Source: Sphingobacterium sp. (GTDB taxonomy: Bacteria; Bacteroidota; Bacteroidia; Sphingobacteriales; Sphingobacteriaceae). From it: DNA of 35,839 nt. The notes below the pieces were generated by a model. That model ran no database searches. It was not told the origin of the DNA and worked only from the letters and a program-made list of their open reading frames with translations. How positions within the stretch are numbered: position 1 is the first letter of the stretch; each line of letters opens with the position of its first letter. This document shows, piece after piece, positions 1 to 8,660 of the stretch. A program made the translations under genes and the position numbers. The DNA is taken from NCBI GenBank assembly GCA_031277715.1, contig JAITLW010000016.1, positions 1-35,839 of the forward strand. Reading direction: 5' to 3'.

Positions 1-740
1 TTGACAACAAAAAGGGGTAAACAAGCTATTCCCAGATTACTGATTACACTTTGTTTTGTTGATTCTATACTCCATACCTCCAGAGTTTGTCCTGTAAGTT
101 TTATTTCTTTTCCCCTTAAGTATTCTCCAAAATAAATCTGATAAATCGCATTAGGATCATTGTTAATAATAGAGATATTTTTAGTTTGATTGCTCGTGTC
201 AAAATCACGTTGAGAAATTGCCATATCAGGTGATACAATTATACCAATACTGAAATCCTTTATTTTGTTTACAATAATCTGTTCATCGTATTCAAAAGCT
301 TGGTAATGGATTCCTAAGTCTATTTCATTACGGATGACTTCTTTTTGAATGTCGTACCGGTTTTTCACCTTAAGCTTTAACGTGACATCTGGAGCTTTTT
401 TTATAAACTTTTTTAAAACCGGTTGGATAATATATGTCAAGATACTATCAGAAACTGAAATCGTTAAACTGCCTTCTATCTTTTTGCTTTTAGAATTCAA
501 TAAACGTATTTGTCCTATTTGGTCTTCTATTTTTTTGATATGTGGTATCAGTTTTAGTGATTGTTCAGTAGGAAGCATTCTTCGGCCAATTTTCTCAAAC
601 AATGGAAATTTTACCTCATTTTCCAATTGTTGCATTTGATAGCTGATAGCCGATAGAGAGTAGTTTAGCTCACTTGCCGCATCTTGAAAATTACCTTTTT
701 CTACAATTGTTTTAAAACTTAGGAGATGTCGAATATCCAT
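1..740 (-). CDS. LysR family transcriptional regulator (C-terminus truncated by window edge)
   Basis: Reverse-strand reading from ATG at 740: MDIRHLLSFKTIVEKGNFQDAASELNYSLSAISYQMQQLENEVKFPLFEKIGRRMLPTEQ..., typical LysR winged HTH followed by a substrate-binding domain. No stop before base 1, so it is absent from the ORF track. Confidence 0.93.
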   Translation of the reverse strand, partial: MDIRHLLSFKTIVEKGNFQDAASELNYSLSAISYQMQQLENEVKFPLFEKIGRRMLPTEQSLKLIPHIKKIEDQIGQIRLLNSKSKKIEGSLTISVSDSILTYIIQPVLKKFIKKAPDVTLKLKVKNRYDIQKEVIRNEIDLGIHYQAFEYDEQIIVNKIKDFSIGIIVSPDMAISQRDFDTSNQTKNISIINNDPNAIYQIYFGEYLRGKEIKLTGQTLEVWSIESTKQSVISNLGIACLPLFVV

Positions 741-759
741 ACTTCAATAAATTTGAAGT
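741..759. promoter_or_regulatory. Putative LysR-type binding site ACTTCAA-N5-TTGAAGT (contains T-N11-A)
   Basis: Perfect 7-bp inverted repeat in the lysR/tauE divergent intergenic region, centred about 66 bp upstream of the TSS predicted from the TACTTTTG -7 box. Confidence 0.6.
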
Positions 760-779
760 AAAATTACGAATAATTCCGA

Positions 780-810
780 TTGTTTGAAGAGTTGTTGTGT
801 GTTACTTTTG
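780..810 (+). promoter_or_regulatory. Putative Bacteroidota-type promoter for the TauE/SafE gene (TTG, N20, TACTTTTG)
   Basis: -7 box TACTTTTG (803-810) matches TAnnTTTG; TTG at 780-782. Confidence 0.5.
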
Positions 811-909
811 TGAAAGTAAGTTTATATGTACTTGTTTAAATTTATAGCAGGAATTACAAATCATATAACGGATTTTTAAGAACACATTATCAAAACTAAA
901 AGCTTAAAA

Positions 910-1665
910 ATGAGCGATTACTCGACGTTGAATATTTTATTAATCATCATCACATTCTTTATTGCAGGATTTGTTAAAGGAGTGGCCGGGATGGGGTTAC
1001 CCACGATGGCAATGGGAATACTTAGCGTAGTTATGTCTCCAGTCAGCGCTGCTTCACTTTTAATCATTCCATCCTTTGTGACTAATTTTTGGCAACTGTT
1101 TACCGGACCAAATTTTCGCGGATTAATAAAGAGATTTTGGATAATGATGGTGGGGATAGTAATTGGAACGCTTGCCGGATCATGGCTCCTTACGAGTGCC
1201 AATACCCCGTATACAGGAATAGTGTTGGGGCTTGCTTTACTAATCTATTCTATACACGGATTGACTGCAAAACCATTGTCTACTCCCTTAAGATTGGAAC
1301 GTCGATTATCGCCAATTATGGGAGTGATAACAGGACTTCTCAATGGAGCCACAGGTGTTTTTACGTTGCCAGCGGTTCCTTATATCCAGTCTCTGGGGCT
1401 TTCTAAAGATGATCTGATCCAGGCACTAGGTTTGGCGTTCACGGTCTCAACAATTGCCCTCGCGACAGGGCTAGTCAAAGGTGGCGCTTTCCATCTTGGC
1501 AATATTAGTCTATCGGCGCTTGCTGTTGCACCTGCATTGTTCGGTATGTGGGCTGGTACTATAATTCGCAAACGCATTAGTGTAAAAACTTTCCGTATTT
1601 GCTTTTTTATATTTATTGCAGTACTAGGTCTAGAACTAGCTCTTCATCCTATTTTGACGACTTAA
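910..1665 (+). CDS. TSUP family sulfite exporter TauE/SafE-like permease
   Basis: 251 aa multi-TM protein; FIAGFVKGVAGMGLPTMAMGIL... and internal repeat GVITGLLNGATGVFTLPAVPYIQSLGL typical of TSUP permeases. Confidence 0.88.
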   Translation: MSDYSTLNILLIIITFFIAGFVKGVAGMGLPTMAMGILSVVMSPVSAASLLIIPSFVTNFWQLFTGPNFRGLIKRFWIMMVGIVIGTLAGSWLLTSANTPYTGIVLGLALLIYSIHGLTAKPLSTPLRLERRLSPIMGVITGLLNGATGVFTLPAVPYIQSLGLSKDDLIQALGLAFTVSTIALATGLVKGGAFHLGNISLSALAVAPALFGMWAGTIIRKRISVKTFRICFFIFIAVLGLELALHPILTT

Positions 1666-1778
1666 TGATTCTAAAATATAATGTTCTTTAGAAAACAGAA
1701 CTACGTAACGCCCAGTTCATTCAAGAAGTATCTTCATTTCATTACTTCCATATTGTTAGGTCATTCATTACTGTTTAC

Positions 1779-2540
1779 CTAGTGGCCTACATAGAGCATT
1801 GTATCGTATTTAAATAGCACTTTACCTTTCTCTTGATAGCTGTCAAAGAGTTCTTCTAAAGCATTCATTACCTCATCATAGTTTTTGTCCTCTTCTTTTG
1901 GAGCGTAAGAAGAGGAGCGAAGCCTTCCTTTTAGTTCCGTTAGATTGAAGACCTGCTGATTTTCCAGTTCAATTAATTGCATCGACTTGGGAGCTAAAAA
2001 TGAACTGATTTCATCTATATTAATATTCCTTTGCGTTACTTTAGCATACTCTGGTATCAAGCTCCTCATTAGGTGTTCATACTCTTGCTGGAATGGATCG
2101 TCTATACTTCTTTCGTTCCATGCCAGTACAATTGTCCCTTCGCGCTTTAAAATCCGAAGGAACTCTTTTTTTGTTTTATCGAAGTCAAACCAATGATATG
2201 CCTGCCCACAGAAAATTAAATCTATGGACCGTTCTTCCAAAGTAGTTTCCTCTGCTGTACCATTTATAGGCTTGAAATTTTCATTACCTCGAAAAAGAGC
2301 TTCACTGGCCCGTCGCATTTCTAAATTAGGCTCGACTGCATAAACAAGATTTCCTGCCTCTACAAATCGCTGTGAAGACAGTCCGGTTCCGCTACCGATA
2401 TCTGCCACCACAAAATCACTGTCTAGACCTATAGTCTGGGACAGTTTCTCGATAATCTCTGCAGGATAGTGAGGTCTATATTTGACGTAGTCAGCTACCC
2501 GATCTGAAAATCTTGTTGTATTTGATCTATTTGTTTGCAT
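1779..2540 (-). CDS. Class I SAM-dependent methyltransferase
   Basis: Motif I VVADIGSGTGLSSQRFVEAG, motif VYAVEPNLEMRRAS, and FCGQAYHWFD. Confidence 0.9.
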   Translation of the reverse strand: MQTNRSNTTRFSDRVADYVKYRPHYPAEIIEKLSQTIGLDSDFVVADIGSGTGLSSQRFVEAGNLVYAVEPNLEMRRASEALFRGNENFKPINGTAEETTLEERSIDLIFCGQAYHWFDFDKTKKEFLRILKREGTIVLAWNERSIDDPFQQEYEHLMRSLIPEYAKVTQRNINIDEISSFLAPKSMQLIELENQQVFNLTELKGRLRSSSYAPKEEDKNYDEVMNALEELFDSYQEKGKVLFKYDTMLYVGH

Positions 2541-2629
2541 AGCTCTTAATAAACTATTATCGTATTTTCTAATTTAAGACTAAATAGCGGTTAATTCAAG
2601 TTGGACTTTTTTTTCCTCATCTATTCTTG

Positions 2630-3787
2630 TTATCTATAAATCACAGCCTGCTCGCGAAGTACGTTGTTCTCCCGTTCGATTTCGGCGATGAGCTCTTCTT
2701 CCGATGGCAGTTCAAGTAGATATTTGCTTACGAACAATTGTTGATCGCTATCCGCGATAGCATATTCGACCAAAGCTTTGTTTTGATTGGTTACGAGCAA
2801 TAGTCCGACAGGCGGGTTGTCGTCCTTTTGCATCATCTCCTTTTTGTAATAATTCACATAGGTCTTCAATTGTCCGATATGCTCATGTTTGACTTCATCC
2901 ACTTTGAGTTCCACAAGGACGTGACATTTTAGTGTCCGATGGTAGAACACCAGATCGATAAAGAAGTATTCACCACCAATCAGGATACGCTTCTGTTTAG
3001 CTTCGAAACAGAAGCCGTGTCCCATTTCAAGAAGAAAGCTCTCTAGATGCTCGAGTAGCGATCTTTCGAGGTCACTTTCATAGACTACGTCTTTGGCTTT
3101 GAGTCCGAGAAATTCAAAGGTAAAAGGAGACTTGATGATGTCTTTTGCTGCAATGGTTTCTGCCGTTTGTTTGACCATCTTTGATAACATGTCCGGCTTT
3201 TTACTTATTTCGCTTCTTTCGTAGTAAAGGGTATTGATTTGTCTTTTTAACTCTCGGACACTCCAAGCGTTTTTAATTGTTTCAAATTCAAGAAATGTTC
3301 TTTTCTTAAGATCAGTAATGGGAATAAGCTCTAATAGATGTGAAAATGATAGGTTGTAGAGTAACTTTTTAGGAGAAATTGGCGTTGATAGGAATTCATC
3401 AGACATTGTTTGATGAATTGTAGTGTCTTTATTATCAGTTGTTTGTAATTGGTCGGACAGTGTCTGACCAATTCGAATTCCTTTGGAGCTACTATTTGCA
3501 AGATTCTCTTTTACAGCAGATTGTAAGTGAGGATATGCTACATAGAACTGCCTGCATAGCTTTAAATTGGTAATAGACAGTCCCTTTATTTTAATAGAAT
3601 TTGCAAGCTCAGGGAGTAGGCCTTCACCATACCTAGCCCTGTCTTCACCATTCTGTTCGAATTCGACAATGTATAGCCCAATCAACCAGTTGCGTAGGGT
3701 AAGCGATTGGTTTACTGCCTTAACAGCAGAAAGCTGTAGCTCCTCGTGCGTATTTTGTATACTGCTTACAAGTTTATCAAATTCCAT
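2630..3787 (-). CDS. DUF1016 / PDDEXK nuclease domain-containing protein (YhcG-like)
   Basis: N-terminal DUF1016_N-like region (NWLIGLYIVEFEQNGEDRARYGEGLLPELA), WSVRELKRQINTLYYERS, C-terminal nuclease core FIDLVFYHR...HVLVELKVDEVKHEHIGQLKTYVNYY. Confidence 0.92.
   Translation of the reverse strand: MEFDKLVSSIQNTHEELQLSAVKAVNQSLTLRNWLIGLYIVEFEQNGEDRARYGEGLLPELANSIKIKGLSITNLKLCRQFYVAYPHLQSAVKENLANSSSKGIRIGQTLSDQLQTTDNKDTTIHQTMSDEFLSTPISPKKLLYNLSFSHLLELIPITDLKKRTFLEFETIKNAWSVRELKRQINTLYYERSEISKKPDMLSKMVKQTAETIAAKDIIKSPFTFEFLGLKAKDVVYESDLERSLLEHLESFLLEMGHGFCFEAKQKRILIGGEYFFIDLVFYHRTLKCHVLVELKVDEVKHEHIGQLKTYVNYYKKEMMQKDDNPPVGLLLVTNQNKALVEYAIADSDQQLFVSKYLLELPSEEELIAEIERENNVLREQAVIYR
3393..3419. 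repeat. 27-bp imperfect palindrome A inside the DUF1016 CDS
   Basis: AATTCATCAGACA-T-TGTTTGATGAATT, 12 of 13 arm positions pair; encodes IHQTMSDEF on the minus strand. Confidence 0.85.
3447..3473. repeat. 27-bp imperfect palindrome B inside the DUF1016 CDS
   Basis: AATTGGTCGGACA-G-TGTCTGACCAATT, 12 of 13 arm positions pair; encodes IGQTLSDQL on the minus strand; centre 54 bp from palindrome A. Confidence 0.85.
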
Positions 3788-4072
3788 CAGAATATTTTTT
3801 AAAAAATGTTAATAATTGGATTCAAACACCTAACTTACAATAAGTTAATGAATAATATTTTAAACTAAAAATTTTAGTATACAAATTGTTTACTTAATCC
3901 TACCGTTCATACTCTTTTCAGCGATGAAGCGGTGTTAAAGAGGGAAGAAGAGGGGATGTTTGTTTGGATATTCTACCTTATAATTGAGGACTGAGTATCT
4001 TTTAATAGTGTGGGTTATTTTAATAACGATAAGCACCTCATAGAAAAATAGATTACCTTTCATTATCTCCAT

Positions 4073-4106
4073 TTTGTTTCAGATTTATCGATTCTTTGTA
4101 TCTTAG
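4073..4106 (+). promoter_or_regulatory. Putative promoter for the DedA gene (TTTG, N22, TATCTTAG)
   Basis: Near-consensus Bacteroidota -33/-7 elements about 45 nt upstream of ATG 4151. Confidence 0.35.
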
Positions 4107-4150
4107 CACTTGATTATAATTTCCTGTAATCTTTGCTTGAAACTCTTAAT

Positions 4151-4813
4151 ATGGATATTTTTTTTGAATTTTTAAACAACCTGTCCAATCCGGATTGGAT
4201 CGTATCGCATGGAGGATTGTATCTTTTGTTGTTTATTGTTTTTGCCGAAACAGGGATTATGATTGGATTCTTCCTTCCTGGAGATCCCCTACTTTTTATC
4301 GCTGGAATGATTGTATCCAATATGACACTTTCTCCAGGAGCAGAATTGCCTACACTCTTAAGTTGGATCTTGCTTATCTCACTTTCTGCCGTTTTGGGTA
4401 ATTTTTTGGGCTACTGGTGCGGTAAGGTTTTTGGCAACCGGATAATGGGAATGAAAGATACCTGGTTTTTCAAAAGGCACTATATTGTTAAAGCCCAGGA
4501 GTTCTACGAAAAGCGAGGCGGTGGTGCGATTGTTTTGGCTAGATTTCTTCCGGTGGTGCGTACATTCGCACCCATCGTGGCTGGTATTGTAAACATGGAC
4601 TTTAAGAAATTTGTCATTTATAATATCCTCGGTGCGGTTATATGGGCCGGAAGTTTGATGACCTTAGGTTATTTGCTGGGTGAGAATCCGTGGGTACAAC
4701 GTAATCTAGAGTTCGTTATCTTAGGGATCGTACTCGTTGCAACTGCTCCCGTCATCTTAAAAGCTCTTGTTGGGAGAGGCAAAGTAAAGACTTCGGTTAG
4801 TGATACTGATTAG
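4151..4813 (+). CDS. DedA/SNARE-associated family membrane protein
   Basis: MDIFFEFLNNLSNPDWI...ETGIMIGFFLPGDPLLFIAG...GNFLGYWCGKVFG...ARFLPVVRTFAPIVAGI typical of DedA. ATG at 4151 preferred over the ORF-track start at 4133. Confidence 0.93.
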   Translation: MDIFFEFLNNLSNPDWIVSHGGLYLLLFIVFAETGIMIGFFLPGDPLLFIAGMIVSNMTLSPGAELPTLLSWILLISLSAVLGNFLGYWCGKVFGNRIMGMKDTWFFKRHYIVKAQEFYEKRGGGAIVLARFLPVVRTFAPIVAGIVNMDFKKFVIYNILGAVIWAGSLMTLGYLLGENPWVQRNLEFVILGIVLVATAPVILKALVGRGKVKTSVSDTD

Positions 4814-4881
4814 CAACAGCCTATCTTTTTTGATTAGCGTTCTTCCTATTTGTTTATACTTTAATAAAGCATCATTAGGCA

Positions 4882-5460
4882 ATGATAGATAATATAAAGA
4901 TCTTAGACACCGAAATTCTGTCCGACAATTGGTACATCCTTAAAAAGATAACCTACGAGTACGTTAAAAAGGATGGCACCAGATTGACCCAGAGCAGAGA
5001 ATCTTATGACAGAGGTAATGGAGCGACGATTTTACTTTATAACAAATCACAAAAGACCGTCATACTGACCAGGCAATTTCGCTTACCGACGTTTGTTAAC
5101 GGCAATGAGTCAGGTATGTTGATCGAATCCTGTGCAGGCCTGTTGGACAAAGACAATGCAGAAGATTGCATCAGAAGAGAAACAGAAGAAGAGACTGGCT
5201 ATAAAATTACTGATGTCCAAAAGATTTTTGAAGCCTATATGTCACCGGGTTCAGTCACCGAAATTTTATATTTCTTTATCGCTGAATATTCGAAAGAGAT
5301 GAAGGTCACCGATGGTGGTGGTCTTGAAGAAGAGGAAGAAAATATTGAAGTGTTAGAACTAGAAATCGAGGAAGCGATGAATATGCTCAAGTCCGGAGAA
5401 ATAAAAGATGCTAAGACAATTATGCTTCTTCAATACATTAAGCTTAATAATATTTTATAA
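4882..5460 (+). CDS. nudK: Nudix hydrolase, GDP-mannose pyrophosphatase NudK-like
   Basis: [39 protein letters not shown], Nudix box with [29 protein letters not shown]; resembles E. coli NudK throughout. Confidence 0.87.
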   Translation: MIDNIKILDTEILSDNWYILKKITYEYVKKDGTRLTQSRESYDRGNGATILLYNKSQKTVILTRQFRLPTFVNGNESGMLIESCAGLLDKDNAEDCIRRETEEETGYKITDVQKIFEAYMSPGSVTEILYFFIAEYSKEMKVTDGGGLEEEEENIEVLELEIEEAMNMLKSGEIKDAKTIMLLQYIKLNNIL

Positions 5461-5586
5461 CCCTCTGTTTTCTATCTCTTTTTACCTTTCTCTCCTACCA
5501 CAGATGGCTCTGGATCTATGGAATACACGTGCTTCTGTTTTTAATGATTAATACGAGAGCGAGGAGAGGGGAATTGACAGTTATTA

Positions 5587-5609
5587 GGCACTTCAAATAT
5601 TGAAGTGCC
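5587..5609. repeat. Intergenic palindrome GGCACTTCAA-ATA-TTGAAGTGCC
   Basis: Perfect 10-bp arms with a 3-nt loop, flanked by TAGGC/GCCTA that can extend pairing; no T-tract follows. Confidence 0.75.
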
Positions 5610-5665
5610 AGCCTAAGGGAATACTTAGAGCCTAAAGCTATTTTGAGCTAAGCGTAATACAATGA

Positions 5666-5708
5666 CAAACCAATGGTTTCTGAAAAAAATCTTTGGTTTG
5701 TTTTTTTT
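5666..5708 (+). terminator. Putative intrinsic terminator
   Basis: CAAACCAA (5666-5673) pairs with TTGGTTTG (5693-5700), followed by eight T. Confidence 0.5.
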
Positions 5709-5751
5709 AAATGGTTAATTTTTTTTATTAAAAATCTAACGCAATAAACCG

Positions 5752-6396
5752 ATGAAAGTGATAATAACAGGAGCGACAGGCATGGTAGGCGAGGGCGTAC
5801 TATTAGAATGTCTAAACAATACGGCGGTGAGTCAGGTGTTGAGTGTTTCGAGAAAATCTTCAGGAATCAGTCATCCCAAGATGAAAGAGTTGCTGGTCAC
5901 TGATTTTACAAAAATGGCGGATTATAAAAATGAAACGACAGGTTATGATGCTTGTTTTTTCTGTGCAGGAATCAGTTCTGTGGGTATGTCCGAAGAGAAA
6001 TTCACACAAATTACTTACACGACCACGATGGCATTTGCCAAATCTTTATTGGAAGCAAATAATCATATGACTTTCATTTATGTCAGCGGATCAAGTACCG
6101 ATTCTACAGAAAATGGAAGTGTGATGTGGGCTCGGGTCAAAGGAAAAACAGAAAATGATTTGGCAAAATTGGGTTTTCAAAAAGCATTTAGTTTCCGTCC
6201 CGGCGGTATGTTGCCGTACAAAGGGCAGATGCACGCCCGTAAAAGTTATGTGGTCATTGCCAACATCTTGAAATTTATTTTACCAAGTAAAATATTATCG
6301 CTCTCAGAAGTGGGACAGGCTATGATTCATGCAGTACAGCGAGACGATGTCAAGCCTATTTTAGAAATCAAAGATATCAAGGCTTTGGCAAAGTAA
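5752..6396 (+). CDS. NAD(P)H-binding / NAD-dependent epimerase-like short-chain protein
   Basis: MKVIITGATGMVGEGVLLECL Rossmann motif; FIYVSGSSTDS; FRPGGMLP. Confidence 0.88.
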   Translation: MKVIITGATGMVGEGVLLECLNNTAVSQVLSVSRKSSGISHPKMKELLVTDFTKMADYKNETTGYDACFFCAGISSVGMSEEKFTQITYTTTMAFAKSLLEANNHMTFIYVSGSSTDSTENGSVMWARVKGKTENDLAKLGFQKAFSFRPGGMLPYKGQMHARKSYVVIANILKFILPSKILSLSEVGQAMIHAVQRDDVKPILEIKDIKALAK

Positions 6397-6738
6397 ATTG
6401 CTTTGTCCGCTCGATAGCAATTTTAAAACTATCTTTCGAAATCTGGTGATCTGGCCACAGCTCAAAGTTACCTGCCGGTCTTTAATACAGCAAAAACTGG
6501 TTATTTAGCCGCGAATCTAGGAGTGTCCTATCCCGAATACTTCGTATGCTATGGCTGTCGCATTAGCTATACCTGATAAAGTATACGTAAGTTTCCATTT
6601 TAGGTTCTGTCTCCAAAGTAGAGAAAAAACTGTTCAAAATGAATGTTCTTGAATTTTACTTTTTGAACTGATCAAAGTTTTCTTTAAAATTGTCCGATAA
6701 TCAATTTTCCAAGACGATACACCTGGAATCAGATCACC

Positions 6739-7320
6739 ATGCAACATACCGAAAAGTCAATCTTACAGTCTATAAAAATGAAGGATAAAAAAGGCCTCGA
6801 GGCTCTTTTTAGACAATTTTATAGACCATTGGTAATGTATGCCGGTCAGTACCTAGATAGACAGGATGAAGCAGAAGATCTCGTTCAGGAAGTGTTTGTC
6901 AGATTATGGGAGAGAGACTCTTTGCAAAATGTAGACTCGAAATTATACTCCTACCTGTATACCTCTGTAAGAAATGCCTGTCTGAATAGATTGGAAAGTC
7001 TGAAGGCTGTCAGGCAGTATACCTTAGATGAACTACCTGATGTCGCTGAAGAACAGCCTTTCGATGAAGCTGCTTGGGCGGTATACATTCAAAAAGTACA
7101 TGATGAAATCGATAAACTTCCGGAGCGTACACAGTTAATTTTCAGAGCTATAGTTCTAGATAAACGTAAGTATAAAGATGTAGCGCAAGAGATGGATATT
7201 TCTACAAATACCATAAAAACCAGTCTTTCGCGTGCCTTCGCCCGATTGCGTACGATATTCAAAGACGATGATATGGCACTATTCATGCTTTTCTGCATCT
7301 GTACCCGAATTCTAAAATAA
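6739..7320 (+). CDS. ECF RNA polymerase sigma-70 factor (sigma 1)
   Basis: AEDLVQEVFVRLWER (region 2) and YKDVAQEMDISTNTIKTSLSRAFARLR (region 4). Confidence 0.93.
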   Translation: MQHTEKSILQSIKMKDKKGLEALFRQFYRPLVMYAGQYLDRQDEAEDLVQEVFVRLWERDSLQNVDSKLYSYLYTSVRNACLNRLESLKAVRQYTLDELPDVAEEQPFDEAAWAVYIQKVHDEIDKLPERTQLIFRAIVLDKRKYKDVAQEMDISTNTIKTSLSRAFARLRTIFKDDDMALFMLFCICTRILK

Positions 7321-7359
7321 CAAAGAATGGTACTTCAAAAAAAATATTTTTTTGTTGTC

Positions 7360-7390
7360 ACCCATTTGCATTTAAATCCTGTCATACTAT
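7360..7390 (+). promoter_or_regulatory. Putative ECF-dependent promoter upstream of fecR 1 (ACCC, N17, GTCATACTAT)
   Basis: T-tract, ACCC and GTC-type -10 arrangement similar to the one between sigma 2 and fecR 2. Confidence 0.35.
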
Positions 7391-7451
7391 CAGAACGAAG
7401 CCAATACCCTATTCCTCTTTGCTGAGGGAAGCGTATAAATAGAGATAAACT

Positions 7452-8609
7452 ATGCAGGATATTATTTACGAGTTGATTCTTAATGAGCGATCTGGAAAGC
7501 TTAGCGATAGCGAAGCCGATAGATTGCGCGCATGGCGCGATGCTAATGCCGAAAATGAGGAGATCTATAAAAAACTCAATAGTTCACTTGATGATTATAT
7601 ACTTGTTGATCGTTTTGAATCCATCGATATCGATCAGGCATGGGCTAGTGTAGAACGCCGATTAGTGGTCGAGCCTAAAATCATAGCGATACGTCGATAT
7701 GGAGTGGCGGCTGCCTGTGTGATACTCGTTGGTATTTTTGCTTTACTGGCAGTTTTAAGAAATCAGGATCATACTGCGTCCAATGGGATGATTTCGGTTT
7801 TGGAGCGAAAAATGGATCAACATACGACAGCCTATATTCAGCTTGCTGACGGGCGTAAGATGGATCTAAATGCCGAGCAGGGGACTTTACATTTGGAAAA
7901 TGGTTTGACATTAGGAAATAACAACGAAGGGATCTTACATATGGATACCGATGATATGAACGCCGATGGCACACAGTGGGTCGATATCATTGTTCCGAAA
8001 GGGAGTAGCTATCAGTTAGTGCTTAATGATGGTACCAAAGTATTTCTTAATGCAGAGAGTAAACTCCATTATCCGTTACGCTTTGCTTCAACTAATAGAG
8101 ATGTAGAACTATCAGGAGAAGCCCTTTTTGAAGTAGCCAAAAATCCGGATGCACCATTTTCAGTAAACAGTAACGGGATGCGGACGCGTGTCCTGGGCAC
8201 AACATTCAATGTGAGCAGTTACCCGGAGGATAGAGTACAGCATATCACCTTGGTGGAAGGTAAGGTTGAGGTAGCCAAGTCGGATAAGGCATATATTTTG
8301 CATCCTGGAGAGCAATTCTTAACAGAGGGTTTGAAGTCGGGAGTTTATAATGTAGATCCTGAATTATACACCAGCTGGACTCGGGGTACAGTGCGTTTTC
8401 AAGGGATGAAACTCGAGGATATGGTTCAGAAGATACAGCGCTGGTATAATGTGGATTTCGTATTTCAGGATCCCTCGACCAAGTCTTTGCGGTTTACAGG
8501 CGCATTTGACCGGACAGCCAGGCTGGGCGATTTGTTGACCGTTATTGAATCGATGACCAATGTTAGGTTTATTGCACAAGGAGAAGTAGTAAAAGTACAG
8601 AAAAAGTAA
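7452..8609 (+). CDS. FecR family anti-sigma factor (FecR 1)
   Basis: Single TM (YGVAAACVILVGIFALLAVL), DGTKVFLNAESKLHYPLRF, GEALFEVAKNPDAPFSV, TRVLGTTFNVSSY; located after an ECF sigma. Confidence 0.93.
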   Translation: MQDIIYELILNERSGKLSDSEADRLRAWRDANAENEEIYKKLNSSLDDYILVDRFESIDIDQAWASVERRLVVEPKIIAIRRYGVAAACVILVGIFALLAVLRNQDHTASNGMISVLERKMDQHTTAYIQLADGRKMDLNAEQGTLHLENGLTLGNNNEGILHMDTDDMNADGTQWVDIIVPKGSSYQLVLNDGTKVFLNAESKLHYPLRFASTNRDVELSGEALFEVAKNPDAPFSVNSNGMRTRVLGTTFNVSSYPEDRVQHITLVEGKVEVAKSDKAYILHPGEQFLTEGLKSGVYNVDPELYTSWTRGTVRFQGMKLEDMVQKIQRWYNVDFVFQDPSTKSLRFTGAFDRTARLGDLLTVIESMTNVRFIAQGEVVKVQKK

Positions 8610-8620
8610 CCCTAAATTTG

Positions 8621-8639
8621 TGAGCCTTAAACAGGCTCA
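8621..8639 (+). promoter_or_regulatory. Hairpin in the fecR1-susC1 leader (TGAGCC-TTAAACA-GGCTCA)
   Basis: 6-bp perfect inverted repeat in the 51-nt gap. Confidence 0.45.
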
Positions 8640-8660
8640 AACTAACCTATAAATACATTT

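Noticed and set aside
349-639. 96-aa plus-strand ORF in the track
   Set aside because: Antisense to the clearly recognisable LysR coding sequence; composition is not convincing.
918-1406. Overlapping ORFs on both strands (918-1202 minus, 1089-1406 plus)
   Set aside because: Lie within the TauE/SafE gene in other frames; no family features.
3470-3479. AATTCGAATT palindrome next to palindrome B
   Set aside because: Short, and partly overlaps the larger palindrome; likely incidental in AT-rich DNA.
7681-7974. 97-aa minus-strand ORF
   Set aside because: Shadow ORF antisense to fecR 1.
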